64,000 bases of DNA from Paraspadella gotoi (Eukaryota > Chaetognatha). The stretch spans positions 1,770,542-1,834,541 of the forward strand of contig JBJCIZ010000028.1 in the NCBI GenBank assembly GCA_051294375.1, read 5' to 3'. A program made the translations under genes and the position numbers. Shown in pieces: positions 21,510 to 31,260 of the stretch. Within the stretch, counting starts at the first letter, position 1; each line of letters opens with the position of its first letter. The notes beneath the pieces were generated by a model, which saw only the letters and a list, made by a program, of their open reading frames with translations, had not been told where the DNA came from and made no database searches.

Positions 21510-22137
21510 ACATGCAATATATCTAGTAAGGCGGTGTCAATATTGAATACTTTTTTTAACTTCTAGTTCTCTTTAAAATTTTTTTTTTCCTTTACTTACT
21601 AAATCGATTTTCAATGTAACTTTTTGAATTAGTTCATTGGGTGTGTTGCACTGAAGCTTTTAAATATTATTAATAATAATAATTATATAAGGTTGACGGA
21701 ATTGTTGCCAGTGGAATATGAGTTTAGATGGAAAAAACATAAGTCACATTTACTTGAATCTTTATATTAATGATTACTAATAAATGTTTGTAATTAATTA
21801 ATTAATTAATTAATATGAAAAAATGATGCAAGTTAAAAGAATCTTAAAAGCATTAAGATTGTCGCAATTGAATAAAAAGAGAGAGAGAGAGTGAGAGAGT
21901 GAGAGAGAGAGAGAAAAAGACATAAAATAAAATAGAGGATATTTGTTTGTTTTGATAAAATGTAAACAAAACAAATTTATTAACTGTCCTAACCCAATTT
22001 TAAGGACATCGATGATGATAAGTTGAATATAAATTTAAAATGAATTATTACATATTAAAATTAATTAATTAATTAATCGATTAATTAATTATTTAATTAA
22101 TTATCGTAGGCAGATCCGACATTGTTTGCTCAAACTT
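21510..22137 (-). repeat. Family B repeat, reverse copy
   Basis: On the minus strand it starts GTTTGAGCAAACAATGTCGG, then a GATCTGCCTACG word, an (ATTA)n run, GGTTAGGACAGTT, a (CT)n run, GCGACAATCTT and TAACTTGCATCATTTTTTCA. It then has a family A-like module and ends with AAGCTTCAGTGCAAC and CGCCTTACTAGATATATTGC. The order equals that of 37350-37988. Confidence 0.8.
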
Positions 22138-22229
22138 ATTTTTTGATAATTTATCATAATTTAATGTTCTGACATGAAATAAATTAATGCCCGACAAGAT
22201 TGAGGGGGCGGACCGACGGACCGACAAAG

Positions 22230-22492
22230 TGAATTATAGAGTGAGATGATATTTAAAAGGAAACCGATTTATTAGTTGATGATATTTAAAAAATGATGAT
22301 AGTTAAAAGTAAAAAACCGATGATAGTTATTTGAAAAAATGATATTCAAAAGGAAACCGATTTAGGAGGTAATGATATTTAAAAAATGATGATATTTAAA
22401 AGTAAAAGACGGATGATAGTTATTTGGAGAAATGATATTTAAAAAAAGAGATGATAATTAAAAGGAAACCGATTTATTAGTTGATGATATTT
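22230..22492 (+). repeat. Degenerate tandem repeat in the loop of an inverted repeat
   Basis: ATGATATTTAAAA, ACCGATGATAGTTATTTG and AAAGGAAACCGATTTA recur in order about 2.3 times with a unit near 105-115 bp. It lies between the two family B arms. Confidence 0.7.
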
Positions 22493-22496
22493 AAAC

Positions 22497-23500
22497 AAGT
22501 TTGAGCAAACAATGTCGGATCTGCCTACGATAATTAATTAATTAATTAATTAATTAATCGATTAATAAATAAATTAATTTTAATATGTAATAATTAATTT
22601 TAAATTTATATTCAACTTATCATCATCGATGTCCTTAAAATTGGGTTAGGACAGTTATTAAATATGTTTTGTTTACATTTTATCAAAACAAACAAATATC
22701 CTGTTCTTTATTTTATGTCTCCTTGTCTCTCTCGCTCTCTCTCTCTCTCTTTCTTTCTATCTTTTTATGCAATTGCGACGATCTTTATGCTTTTAAGATT
22801 TTTTTAACTTGCATCATTTTTTCACATTAATTAATTAATTAATTAATTTTTTTTCCTTTTACTACTAAATCGATTTTCAATGTAACTTTTTGATTTAGTT
22901 CATTGTGTAGTTGCACTGAAGCTTTTAAATATTTATTAATATATAATAATTATATAAAGTTTTGACGGAATTGTGCCAGTGGAAATGAGTTTAGATGGAA
23001 AAAACATAAGTCACATTTACTTGAATCTTTAATATTAATGATTACTAATAAATGTTTTAATTAAAAAAATAGAATTCAGCCAATAATGATGATGATGATA
23101 ATTTTTTATGGTTTTTTCTATTTTTAACCAATTTATTGTCAAAATCTAGAAAAAAAAAATTAAAATATATAACTTTCATTTAACTTTTTAAGCTCTACAA
23201 GAACGTTCTTAAAAAAATCAAATTTTAAATTTTTTTTTGTCATTTGTTATATATTAATAAATATTTAAAAGCTTCGAGTGCACAACCAAATGAACTAATT
23301 CAAAAAGTTACATTGAAAATCTATTTAGTAGTAAAAGGGAAAAAAATTTTTTTTGAGAGAACTAGAAGTTATAAAAAGTGTTCAATTTTGGCTCGCCTTA
23401 CTAGATATATTGCATGTGATTAAACAATGTTATCGGAATAATAATTTTATCATTTTATGTATTTTGTAAGTATTTTAAGTACTTTTATTCAGTGAGTAAA
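22497..23500 (+). repeat. Family B repeat, forward copy, internally rearranged
   Basis: The first 350 bp follow the family B order. From about 22850 to 23060 the tail module is inverted (ACTAAATCGATTTTCAATGT reads forward). It then appears again in normal orientation at 23260-23500. With 21510-22137 it forms a large inverted repeat. Confidence 0.75.
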
Positions 23501-23529
23501 ATAACTTTTTATTCGCTAATTTTTTATCT

Positions 23530-23738
23530 CGGACTCTCTCTCTTTTCTCTCTCTCTTCTCTGTGCAATTGCAACGATACCTTATGCTCATTTTTCTGGTC
23601 TCTCTCTCTCTCTCTCCTCTCTCTTTGCAATTGCAACGATCCTTTGCTCATTTTTCTGCTCTCTTTCTCTCTCTCTCTCTCTCGCTCTTCTCCTCTCTCT
23701 TTGCACTGCGACGATCCTTATGCTTCATTTTTCTGCAC

Positions 23739-23774
<36 letters not shown>

Positions 23775-23775
23775 A
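23530..23775 (+). repeat. CT-rich repeat with GCAATTGCAACGATCC spacers
   Basis: Three (CT)n blocks are separated by GCAATTGCAACGATCCTTATG and CTCATTTTTCTGCTCTCT. The same arrangement is found at 38690-38900. Confidence 0.85.
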
Positions 23776-23788
23776 TTAAATAATAAAG

Positions 23789-24252
23789 AATTCAAGTAAA
23801 TATGACTTTTGTTTTTTCCCTTTTAACTCATTTCCACTTGCACGATTCCATCGAAACTTAATATCACAGCTCAATCACACACTTTCCTACCATCATAACA
23901 TTTCAAGTCAATTGCCTATCCACTCATGAGCAAGTTGGCGTTCCAAATACGTGAATATATTTTTTTTTCCCATTTAAACCAATTTCCACTCGCACGATTC
24001 CTTCGAAACTCATAACCATCTCAATCACAAGTTTCCTACCACACACCAAAATTTCATACCAATCCATCCAATTGGAGTTTTTTGCTAAGGTGGACGGACG
24101 GACGGACGGACATGCAATTTTTTTTGCATAATTTATCATAATTCGATTGTTCTGACATGATATAAGTTAGTGCCCCGACAATATTGGAGGGGGCGGATCG
24201 CACGGACGACAAAGTGAATTATAGGTCGGGATCTGCTGATAAGCAGATCCAA
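23789..24252 (+). repeat. Family A dispersed repeat
   Basis: Two modules, the GGACGGAC run, GGGGGCGGATCG, and a full terminal hairpin (GGATCTGCT, GAT, AAGCAGATCC) at 24235-24251. Confidence 0.85.
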
Positions 24253-24941
24253 CTAAAAATGATTTCATGACAAGAACGGCCATATAATGAGAAGAAAAAT
24301 TCAATGATATTTAAAAAGAAAAACATGATAGTTATTTTAGAAACTCTGAAAATGATTTAATCATTTATATTTAAAAAGAAAAAATGATATTTATTTGGAA
24401 ACCCTGAAATAGACTCTCTCGATTTTCTCCGACTGATATTTAAAAGCTGATATCTAAAAGACCGTTTCCTTTTATTCAAGTTATCCTTCAGCGGCCAAAA
24501 ACCAAAGCCAGGAGAAAGATAGCTTTATTTATTAAATTAATTGTGTTGATGTGTGGTAACTATCAAATTTTTGATATGAAATAATACTACGCATTAAATC
24601 AATAGAATAATTTTTTTATGGGGTTGTACCAATTTTCAAAGATGAAATTATTTGAGAATATTTATGATCGTTCATTATTACAAAGATTAAAGTTTGAGCA
24701 GTTGAATGATAAGAATTAAAAGTTAATAACATTTTGTTGAATGTTGATTCAGTTTTTTACACTGAGATCGTCGTTGATAATTTAGCGATGATTAACCGGT
24801 TTGGGAATCGAGAGGTAAGAGATAAAAACGGGAATGTGAGAGAGAAGAGAGAGAGTGAGAGGCCTTTTAGTCGCTAAAAGCTAAAGTGAGTTTAACTGGG
24901 ACAAAATATAGCATTCAGTCCGACTTATTTTATTTGGAAAT
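24253..24941. other. No gene seen
   Basis: Contains more ATGATATTTAAAA-type words like those at 22230. Otherwise AT-rich and unassigned. Confidence 0.5.
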
Positions 24942-25025
24942 AAATCGCCCCTCGCCAGGATTCGATCCTTGATCCTGAACGCTGTTTGTCTGGTAATTAC
25001 AGCCAGAGTGTTACCCAGACGATTT
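24942..25025 (-). ncRNA. tRNA-like sequence, possibly a SINE head or tRNA pseudogene
   Basis: On the minus strand the 84-nt sequence begins AAATCGT and ends GCGATTT, which can pair over 7 bp like an acceptor stem. GGATCGAATCC matches the B-box/T-loop consensus. TCTGG and CCAGA flank an anticodon-like loop containing GTA, and GGGTAACACTC sits where a D arm would be. The variable region is long, the T stem has a mismatch and A1 is unusual, so a working tRNA gene is doubtful. Confidence 0.35.
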
Positions 25026-25199
25026 TCCTATTTAATACTTTAAAAACCGATTCGAATTTTTGTTTATTTAGAATTAATTTGTTTTATAAAACCCTTTAAT
25101 ATTTGTGTTACAAGATTTTGTTTACCTTTATGAAATCTTTAACTGAATAATTTCAGTCTTGATATCTCAGCTCAGATAAATCAAGTATCTATGGGCAAC

Positions 25200-25660
25200 A
25201 GCCGGGTTGCCTGTGATGCCCATTAGAGGATGGGGCAATCTCACTGTTGGCTTTGGGGGCTTCCGACCCTTCAGTGACGCCTCCCAGTCACTGCGCGGTT
25301 ACCTAGGACGGTCCTCGCTTTGCCAACGCAGAGGGTAGTCGTTAATGGCAACTGTGGATGGAACCTTAGCTGGGATGGTGTGTTCCCCTCTGAACCAATG
25401 GATTTGGCTGAAACGATGTGGTGGATGTGAGGCGTGGTGAATATACCGGGCCACAGGATCCCCGGGCCAAGAACATCACTCAGGTTCCCTCAAGCCTGAG
25501 CGGTGTCTGACAAGACTGTTTACCATAGGTGGGAGAGAGAGAGAGAGCGCGAGTCCGTGGGGCATAGGCGTTTTGTCGTAGCGCACCCTAGGGGCATAGG
25601 CCGTCGTTGTTCGTAGCGTACCCGAGTCCGGCAGGGGCATAGGCGTTGTCGTAGCAAAAA
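25200..25660. other. GC-richer insert with a 40-bp repeat
   Basis: A segment of unlike composition that I do not recognise. At 25555-25660 the word GGGGCATAGGC, then GTCGTAGCG and ACCC, occurs three times with a period near 40 bp. The minus-strand frame across it is repeat-driven. Confidence 0.45.
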
Positions 25661-25669
25661 CCTGTCGAT

Positions 25670-27925
25670 TGAGGAGAGAAATTAATTTACTTCCTTCCCC
25701 TTTCAATAAAAGAAAGGTTTTTTTCAATTTTTCAAACTTTAGTGTGTTTCTCTCATCTATTAAAACTATAAAATAAGTCAAAAATCGAGCTTTAGTGTTT
25801 AAAATAAAACGGCACCTCACAAATCCTCACAAATTAAAGAGTAGGCTTAAAAATTTTTTAGCAGCAAAAGTATTAAATTTTTTGCCCTAATTTTTTAGGT
25901 TACAGAAGCACCATTGATAGGGTGGGTGAATTTTGATTGAATGTAACATTTTGAATAGACGAGAATCTCGCTTTAAAAAAAAAATTCAAAACATTTTTCT
26001 AATGAGAGAATTCCGTTCAAATCTGACTACCGAAATTTGCAAACGCGTTTGCCAGAAATTCGGTTAAAAAACACTTGTAAAAAACGCACGATTCCGAGAG
26101 CGTTTACATCTGAAGAGCTTGTCCTATTCGTTTTATCCACATTTGATGAAGGATTTTGATATCAAACAAGCCAGGGAAAATGCACTCCTCATCTTCAGAG
26201 AATTTTCAAATCTCATTTTTACTATAGAAATGAAAGGGAAAGTTTTACAAACTTAAAATTTCAAACGGGATTGCTATATGTTTCCTGTTACATGAGCGAC
26301 TTCGAATTTCGCGATTCTGATAGCTTTGTGTCTGAAAGAGCTTTCTATTTTTCTTTTTGCATTTTATAATGATTTTTGACATAAAATGATCAGGTTTAAA
26401 TGAAATAGTCCGGTTTGAATCGCGAAATTTTTTTTTAAAAAGAAATTAAAGTAAGGTTGAGAAAAAAAAACTGATTTTTCCTAATATCTTTTGAAAGAAT
26501 AAAAGATAAAGGGGATGGCAATAGTACCAAAATGAAGCCATAATCTATAGGGCACATGCAAAATGACAATTTTAGAATTACTTATGCTGAACCTCCTTAC
26601 AGGGTGAGTGGTCAAACTAAGTCAAAATTATAATGAATTTTAAAACTAACAACACCCATAAGAATAAATGAAATTAAGTTCTTTTTAATGATTCTGAAAG
26701 AAAAAAGGCTAAATTGTGTACTCTAGTAAAAATTTAAAGTTTTTTGGATAAGAAAATGTGAATTTTTTGTCAATTATAAATATTTGCCTTGTCTGATTTT
26801 ACAAGCATGTTTACAAATTCTACAAAAATATAATTCCGCCGCATGCACCACAGCCTAAGTATTTATCTTTTTTCCACCAGCAAAAATAAACCATTATTTT
26901 ATGCTAGAGAACAGGATGTTTACTGAATGACGCGTAAGACATTCACTCTTCACTTTACTGTCATTTTTCAATAATAAAATAGGCGAATTTTTTAATTATT
27001 GTAACTGCTCAGCAGGCTTCACAAGACATATAGCTTTCATTATAATATCCCAAGTTAATGTAATCTTAGTATATTTTTTACCCCAGAAATGGATAAAATA
27101 ACAGAAAGTTGTGGGATTCCCTGTCGCTCGTTTAAGAAAAAAAAATTAACTAGCGGAATTATCAAGTTTGGTAGAGGAAGTCAGAATCGGCGAAATCTTA
27201 AAAAAGAGGCGAGAATGTTGAAAAAAAGGGGTAGAATTTTTGATGGTTCGTAAGATTTCTGCCAACAATGTGAGGTCCGATTAAGAGCGACTTGAGATTT
27301 ACAATATTCCCGGTCATTCCAACTCTATCGATATAAAAATAATAAGAAAAAAGGTCACTGGTTTTTTCTGAAATAACGCTTCCTACTTTAAAGTATGAAA
27401 TTTAATTTATTATTGGCATATTTTCTATCAATTAAAAACCTTTATGATAAAATCTATGCGAAAATTGACTCAATATTAATATTAATGATTATTTTTTACT
27501 TTTTAGCATTTGGTGGAATTGTTTTTGTCATATTCAAAAAACCGAAAAATCAACAGAAAGATCATAAAATGAGGATTCTTTTGAAGTATAATATTACTTA
27601 ATTATGCTCTTGGTTGATAATTAAATTTATTTTAAAAAAATATATATAGATGTAACAATATTTATACATAGCTTTGTCAATAGTAGTTATGTTGGTGAAG
27701 AAAAATTTAAAATTAGGTTAATTTTGAAGCTAGCAATTTGTATGTTACAATTTCTATAGTTTTTTAATAATAAGAATTGGATTAAGTCCTTTCATAGTAG
27801 TATTACTAAATGGTTACTGATTTTTGGTAATAAATTGAGTTATTTTCGAATAATAACTTTAGAACAGAATAAATCGTAGGCTTATGAGAGTGAGTTAAAT
27901 TAAGAGGCTCTCTTTTCAGTAAGCA
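25670..27925. other. No gene seen
   Basis: 2.2 kb of AT-rich DNA with short frames only (longest about 68 codons at 27395). None has a recognisable domain or splice context that I would trust. Confidence 0.5.
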
Positions 27926-27974
27926 TCACAGACGAATGAAACCCGGAAACAGAGGAAAGGATTAAGGAAGAGGA

Positions 27975-28097
27975 TTCCGGAAGAGGAGAAGATTCTGGAA
28001 TGATTTGAACGGGATTTTGGAAGCCAAATCCGAAAAGGAACAATAGTTCCGGAAGAGGAAAAGAAGGTTCCAGAAGAGGAAGAGGAGGATTCCGGAA
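27975..28097 (+). promoter_or_regulatory. Cluster of heat-shock-element-like sites in the LTR
   Basis: The heat-shock factor site is built from inverted GAA units (TTCnnGAA). Here TTCCGGAA occurs at 27975, 28047 and 28090, TTCCAGAA at 28068, and a three-unit GAAgaTTCtgGAA at 27988-28000. All five are also in the other LTR copy. The same GGAA cores could bind ETS factors, so HSF binding is an inference. Confidence 0.5.
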
Positions 28098-28123
28098 GAG
28101 GAATCTGGCTTCGTCTACTTACC

Positions 28124-28132
28124 TTTAAATAG
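28124..28132 (+). promoter_or_regulatory. TATA-like box of the LTR
   Basis: TTTAAATAG lies 27 bp after the last heat-shock-like site. The copy on the other strand keeps CTATTTAAAT at the matching place (46032-46041). Confidence 0.45.
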
Positions 28133-28197
28133 CCTCTGTTTCTGCTTTGATTCATTCTGTCCAAAATTGACACCGTCTTCTTGATAGTTATTCTACA

Positions 28198-28203
28198 AAT
28201 AAA
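28198..28203 (+). terminator. LTR polyadenylation signal
   Basis: AATAAA about 70 bp after the TATA-like box and about 46 bp before the LTR end, the expected order for U3-R-U5. The other copy has AATAAA on the minus strand at about 45960. Confidence 0.5.
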
Positions 28204-28249
28204 TTCGACCTTGATTTCATATCAAAATCCCTGTCTACTTACTTAAATG

Positions 28250-28316
28250 TGGTGACAGGAGTGGATTCGACATCCACTTCTCCAAATCAGAAGGTCAAGC
28301 CTTAGCCACAACGACC
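28250..28316 (+). other. Primer-binding site extended into a tRNA-like leader
   Basis: TGGTGACAGGAGTGGATTCG directly follows the LTR and would pair with a tRNA 3' end (...CACTCCTGTCACCA). On the minus strand the similarity to a tRNA continues: GTGGA and TCCAC flank the loop TGTCGAA like a T arm, CTTCT and AGAAG flank a 7-nt loop like an anticodon arm, and GTGGCTAAGGC resembles a D arm. The 5' acceptor strand does not match. The same block is kept in the copy at 45845-45915. Confidence 0.6.
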
Positions 28317-28335
28317 ACGCCACCCCTAAAAGAAA

Positions 28336-29726
28336 ATGGACTCCTCAGCCCCGACCATTCCCCCAGCCAAGGTCAGCTGGAGAAAAGGGGCCGCGCACGC
28401 CATCCACAAGCGCCGCAGCAAAAGAAGACGGTAGCTACCACCGTGAGGACCTCGACTATCACACTTTGATCTCACGGGAGCTCTACTGGAGCAATGCCAA
28501 TTGGAGACGAATCAGGCAGAAGTAACACGCCAAATCCTCACATTAATAAACAATGCAAACTTGAAGCATGATCAAAATTATGGCCTGGGATGAAAAACAA
28601 GAGATTTCGTCCGACACATATTGAATCCACATGTGTTATAAGTATTAATGGATATTGAATCTCGGCACAAAGATGGAGCGAAATTCACGAGATGATGAAG
28701 GTCATGATGACCCGCGACAACGACCGCAATATCGGCACACGGCTGACACACTTGTCGCAAGCCCCAACGCCGTCGTCACACCTCTACCCCAGCCCGAGCG
28801 CCCTCGCCGCCGCCACCGGACAACCTCGTGCCGAATCTTTTACCAATCAGACCTTGGTAAAAGGTTACCAACAACCCCAAGATGAAACTCCATCTGAAAG
28901 CGGAAGAANNNNNNNNNNTTCCTACACACCCGTCGAACAACCAATAAAACTAGAAAAAAGGAGAAATGACGAAACGCCGGAAGACTTCCTTCGTAGTTTT
29001 TACGAAGCCTTCAAGGACTCCCCAGTGCCGGAAAAGGTGGATCAACAACTGCGTGCCCTCCTCGCCCGGGACAAAGTCGCAAGCAGATTCTTGGAGCCAA
29101 TAAACCAATCAATGTGGTTAGGTTTACGCGCATTATGCGAGGGCTCCTCAGTCAGCATTGCGGAGGCCCTAGCCGAGGCAAAGATTGAGGTAAACCCTCA
29201 GGTCCACGCTAAATACGGCCTCGCCCTTGTCAACGCCGCGAAAGAAAATTTTGAAGCAGTGAGAGAAAAAGACAGGGCATCCATCCCTGATTATGTCGCC
29301 CAGATGTTAGTAGAAGCCATGGAGCCCTATGTGCCGGGCATAACATCGGAAACACTCGAGTGGACTCAAATGCTCGAGAGAGGAGAAACCCGACGCCTTG
29401 GTAAGGCAATCGAATATAAGTTACGGGGATACCTGAAGAAAACGGCCGACAATTCCATCAGGAAAATCGTAAAAACTGTATCCGATGACGACAAAGAAAA
29501 ACTCATTAACGCCCTCGTTCAAAAAGGCCAGACGGATAAAGATCCGAGCAGTAGTGCCATGGCCTTTTACCAAGGAACAGTTCTCCAAGAGATGAACAAC
29601 ATGAACGAGAAGATAAAGGAGTTGAAAAGGGATTTGGATAGCGCACAACACCCTAACCAACCGGAACGCCGCTATGNNNNNNNNNNAAGGGAAGAAAACC
29701 CTGCACTTTGGAAGAAGACGTGACAT
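28336..29726 (+). pseudogene. gag: gag region of the retrotransposon
   Basis: Gag would form the particle that packages the element RNA. The start ATG at 28336 is chosen because the intact frame at 56189 begins at the equivalent ATG. Compared with that copy, this one has an extra base near 28386 and a lost base near 28466, so the N-terminus is out of frame. The main frame runs from about 28692 to 29726 across a 10-N gap. It has a Pro/Arg-rich stretch, then an alpha-helical region with RRNDETPEDFLRSFYEAFKD near residue 90 and a long hydrophilic tail. The layout fits a capsid domain. No Cys-Cys-His-Cys knuckle is visible, but another 10-N gap sits near the end where it could be. Confidence 0.75.
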
Positions 29727-30951
29727 TGTAGATGTAACCAGTGAGCTTGATATCGGTTCCGCTGATGACTTTGATACAAATAAAAACGATTTGTATTATC
29801 CCTGCGTCGTAAATAAAAATAAAGAAAGTAGAAAAGCCAAAAAACAGCCAATAAACAAAAGCACAAGAAGTGCAAAAGACAATTTAGATCAATTTCTGAA
29901 AGAATCTTATCAAAACCTTGGAAAAAAGGTGATGGAAAGAAACACGCAACAAGTAAAACAAGAAAATAGAAACAAAGTCAAGGAGTTAGCTGATACAGCA
30001 AACAAACTAAGAGGCAAGTCAGCTGCATCTCGGATGTATAAACTTTTCAAACCTCTCGATGCTGAAGAAGTCGCCCTCGCCAACAAACATCTCCACAGAC
30101 TGGGCTGGACGGATTGGCCCAAGGCCGACCAGGCAGGAAAAAGGGCAATCATAACAAGGTCGAAAGCCTGCGCCAAGCTGGTTAGGAAGGCCAGCCGGGT
30201 CGAGACAAACCGTAACCAGAATCCTAGGCCCGAGCTTCAACCTCAGCCAACAGTAACCCAGCTGAAACGGAAAGGCAGACCAAACCCAGCAAAGCGAGAA
30301 GGAAAGCCATCCCTGAGAAAACTTCGACCAGTGGGAGACAAAAACAATCCCACCTACGAAATAATCGCTGGAGAACAAACTGGTGAATCTCTTCACCAGG
30401 CAACCATCAGGCGAGTAGAATTAGAGTGCCACCAACCGGAACATTTCTTGCCTCCACAACCTACGCCTGATACGACCAAGGATGAAAGGGACATGCCAAC
30501 TTTACCTGAAAATTTAATAAACATCATCAAAGGAAACAACGGACCTGAGCCTAGAGATGATACCGCAAAAACGTGTCACACAGGAAAAAACAGTTATATT
30601 CCAGCCGTCATCGCGGGAGCGCCAGCCAGCTGCCTGTACGATACAGGCGCATCTGTCAATACTGTCCCGCGAAAATTCATCGAAAAATGGGCATTATCCA
30701 AACACGTTTACCACGGTACTCCACTCAGATTATCAACAGCCACAGGAACCATCACTCTCACTGAGAGGATAAATCTAAGGATTATGTTCCAAAAATGGAC
30801 TCTAAAAACAGTTTTTTACGTTTCTGCGGACAAAGATGACCAGGACGTCATCATAGGGACAGCGGTCACCAACCCCGGGCCCCCTGATGAATTATGGGTG
30901 GTCCAACCATCCAACCAAAGGCCCGACCTTCAAATTGCATCCTATGGGTAA
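29687..30951 (+). pseudogene. Basic linker and aspartic protease region
   Basis: A frame of about 420 codons starts inside the 10-N gap. The first 300 residues are Lys/Arg/Gln-rich and lack a known domain. Near residue 321 is the retropepsin active-site signature CLYDTGASVNTVP. About 70 residues later DVIIGTAV fits the hydrophobic-IG flap-side motif of these proteases, so the catalytic part looks complete. The enzyme would cut the element polyprotein. It ends at a stop at 30951. RT resumes 310 bp later in the same frame, so point mutations or short indels separate them. Confidence 0.8.
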
Positions 30952-31260
30952 CAAACCCGTGACCCACTTATTTCGAGACAAACACGAGGCCTTAAAGGCC
31001 GCTAGATGGCTAGCCAGGGGAAAGTAGATGAATACACATTAGTCCCAATTCAGCCGAACACGACATGGATGGAAAGATAAAACTAACCTCCACTAAGCCA
31101 TACTGGAAACCCTCGCTGGAGCGAGATGGGTAATCGAATCTAGTGACGAAAGAAACACGCTGCAGATGGAGATCAGCTGAGAGAAGGAGTCGAATTTGAT
31201 GCCAATCCAGGACCCTGGGGCACCGCAAGACCCCTAATTACCAACCAAGCAAGGACGGAA
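30952..31260 (+). pseudogene. Degenerate protease-RT linker
   Basis: The stretch translates into recognisable but frame-hopping pieces with several stops. Its base composition matches the neighbouring coding parts. It is best read as decayed pol sequence rather than a real spacer. Confidence 0.5.

Larger units (their letters stand above)
27926..28249 (+). repeat. 5' LTR of the retrotransposon
   Basis: Defined by its match to the minus-strand copy at 45916-46246. Similarity begins at TCACAGA(C/T)GAATGAAAC and ends just before the TGGTGACAGG primer site. About 324 bp. It lacks an obvious TG...CA pair at these limits, so the edges may be off by a few bases. U3 is purine-rich with GGAA words, followed by a TATA-like box and a polyadenylation signal. 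Confidence 0.8.

Noticed and set aside
23492-23783. Leu/Ser frames over CT repeats (also 38569-38992, 61272-62079, 15125-15535, 35726-36243)
   Set aside because: Pure low-complexity translation of pyrimidine tracts.
27916-28173. Minus-strand Ser-rich frame, and its mirror at 46001-46210
   Set aside because: Both are antisense readings of the LTR purine-rich U3.
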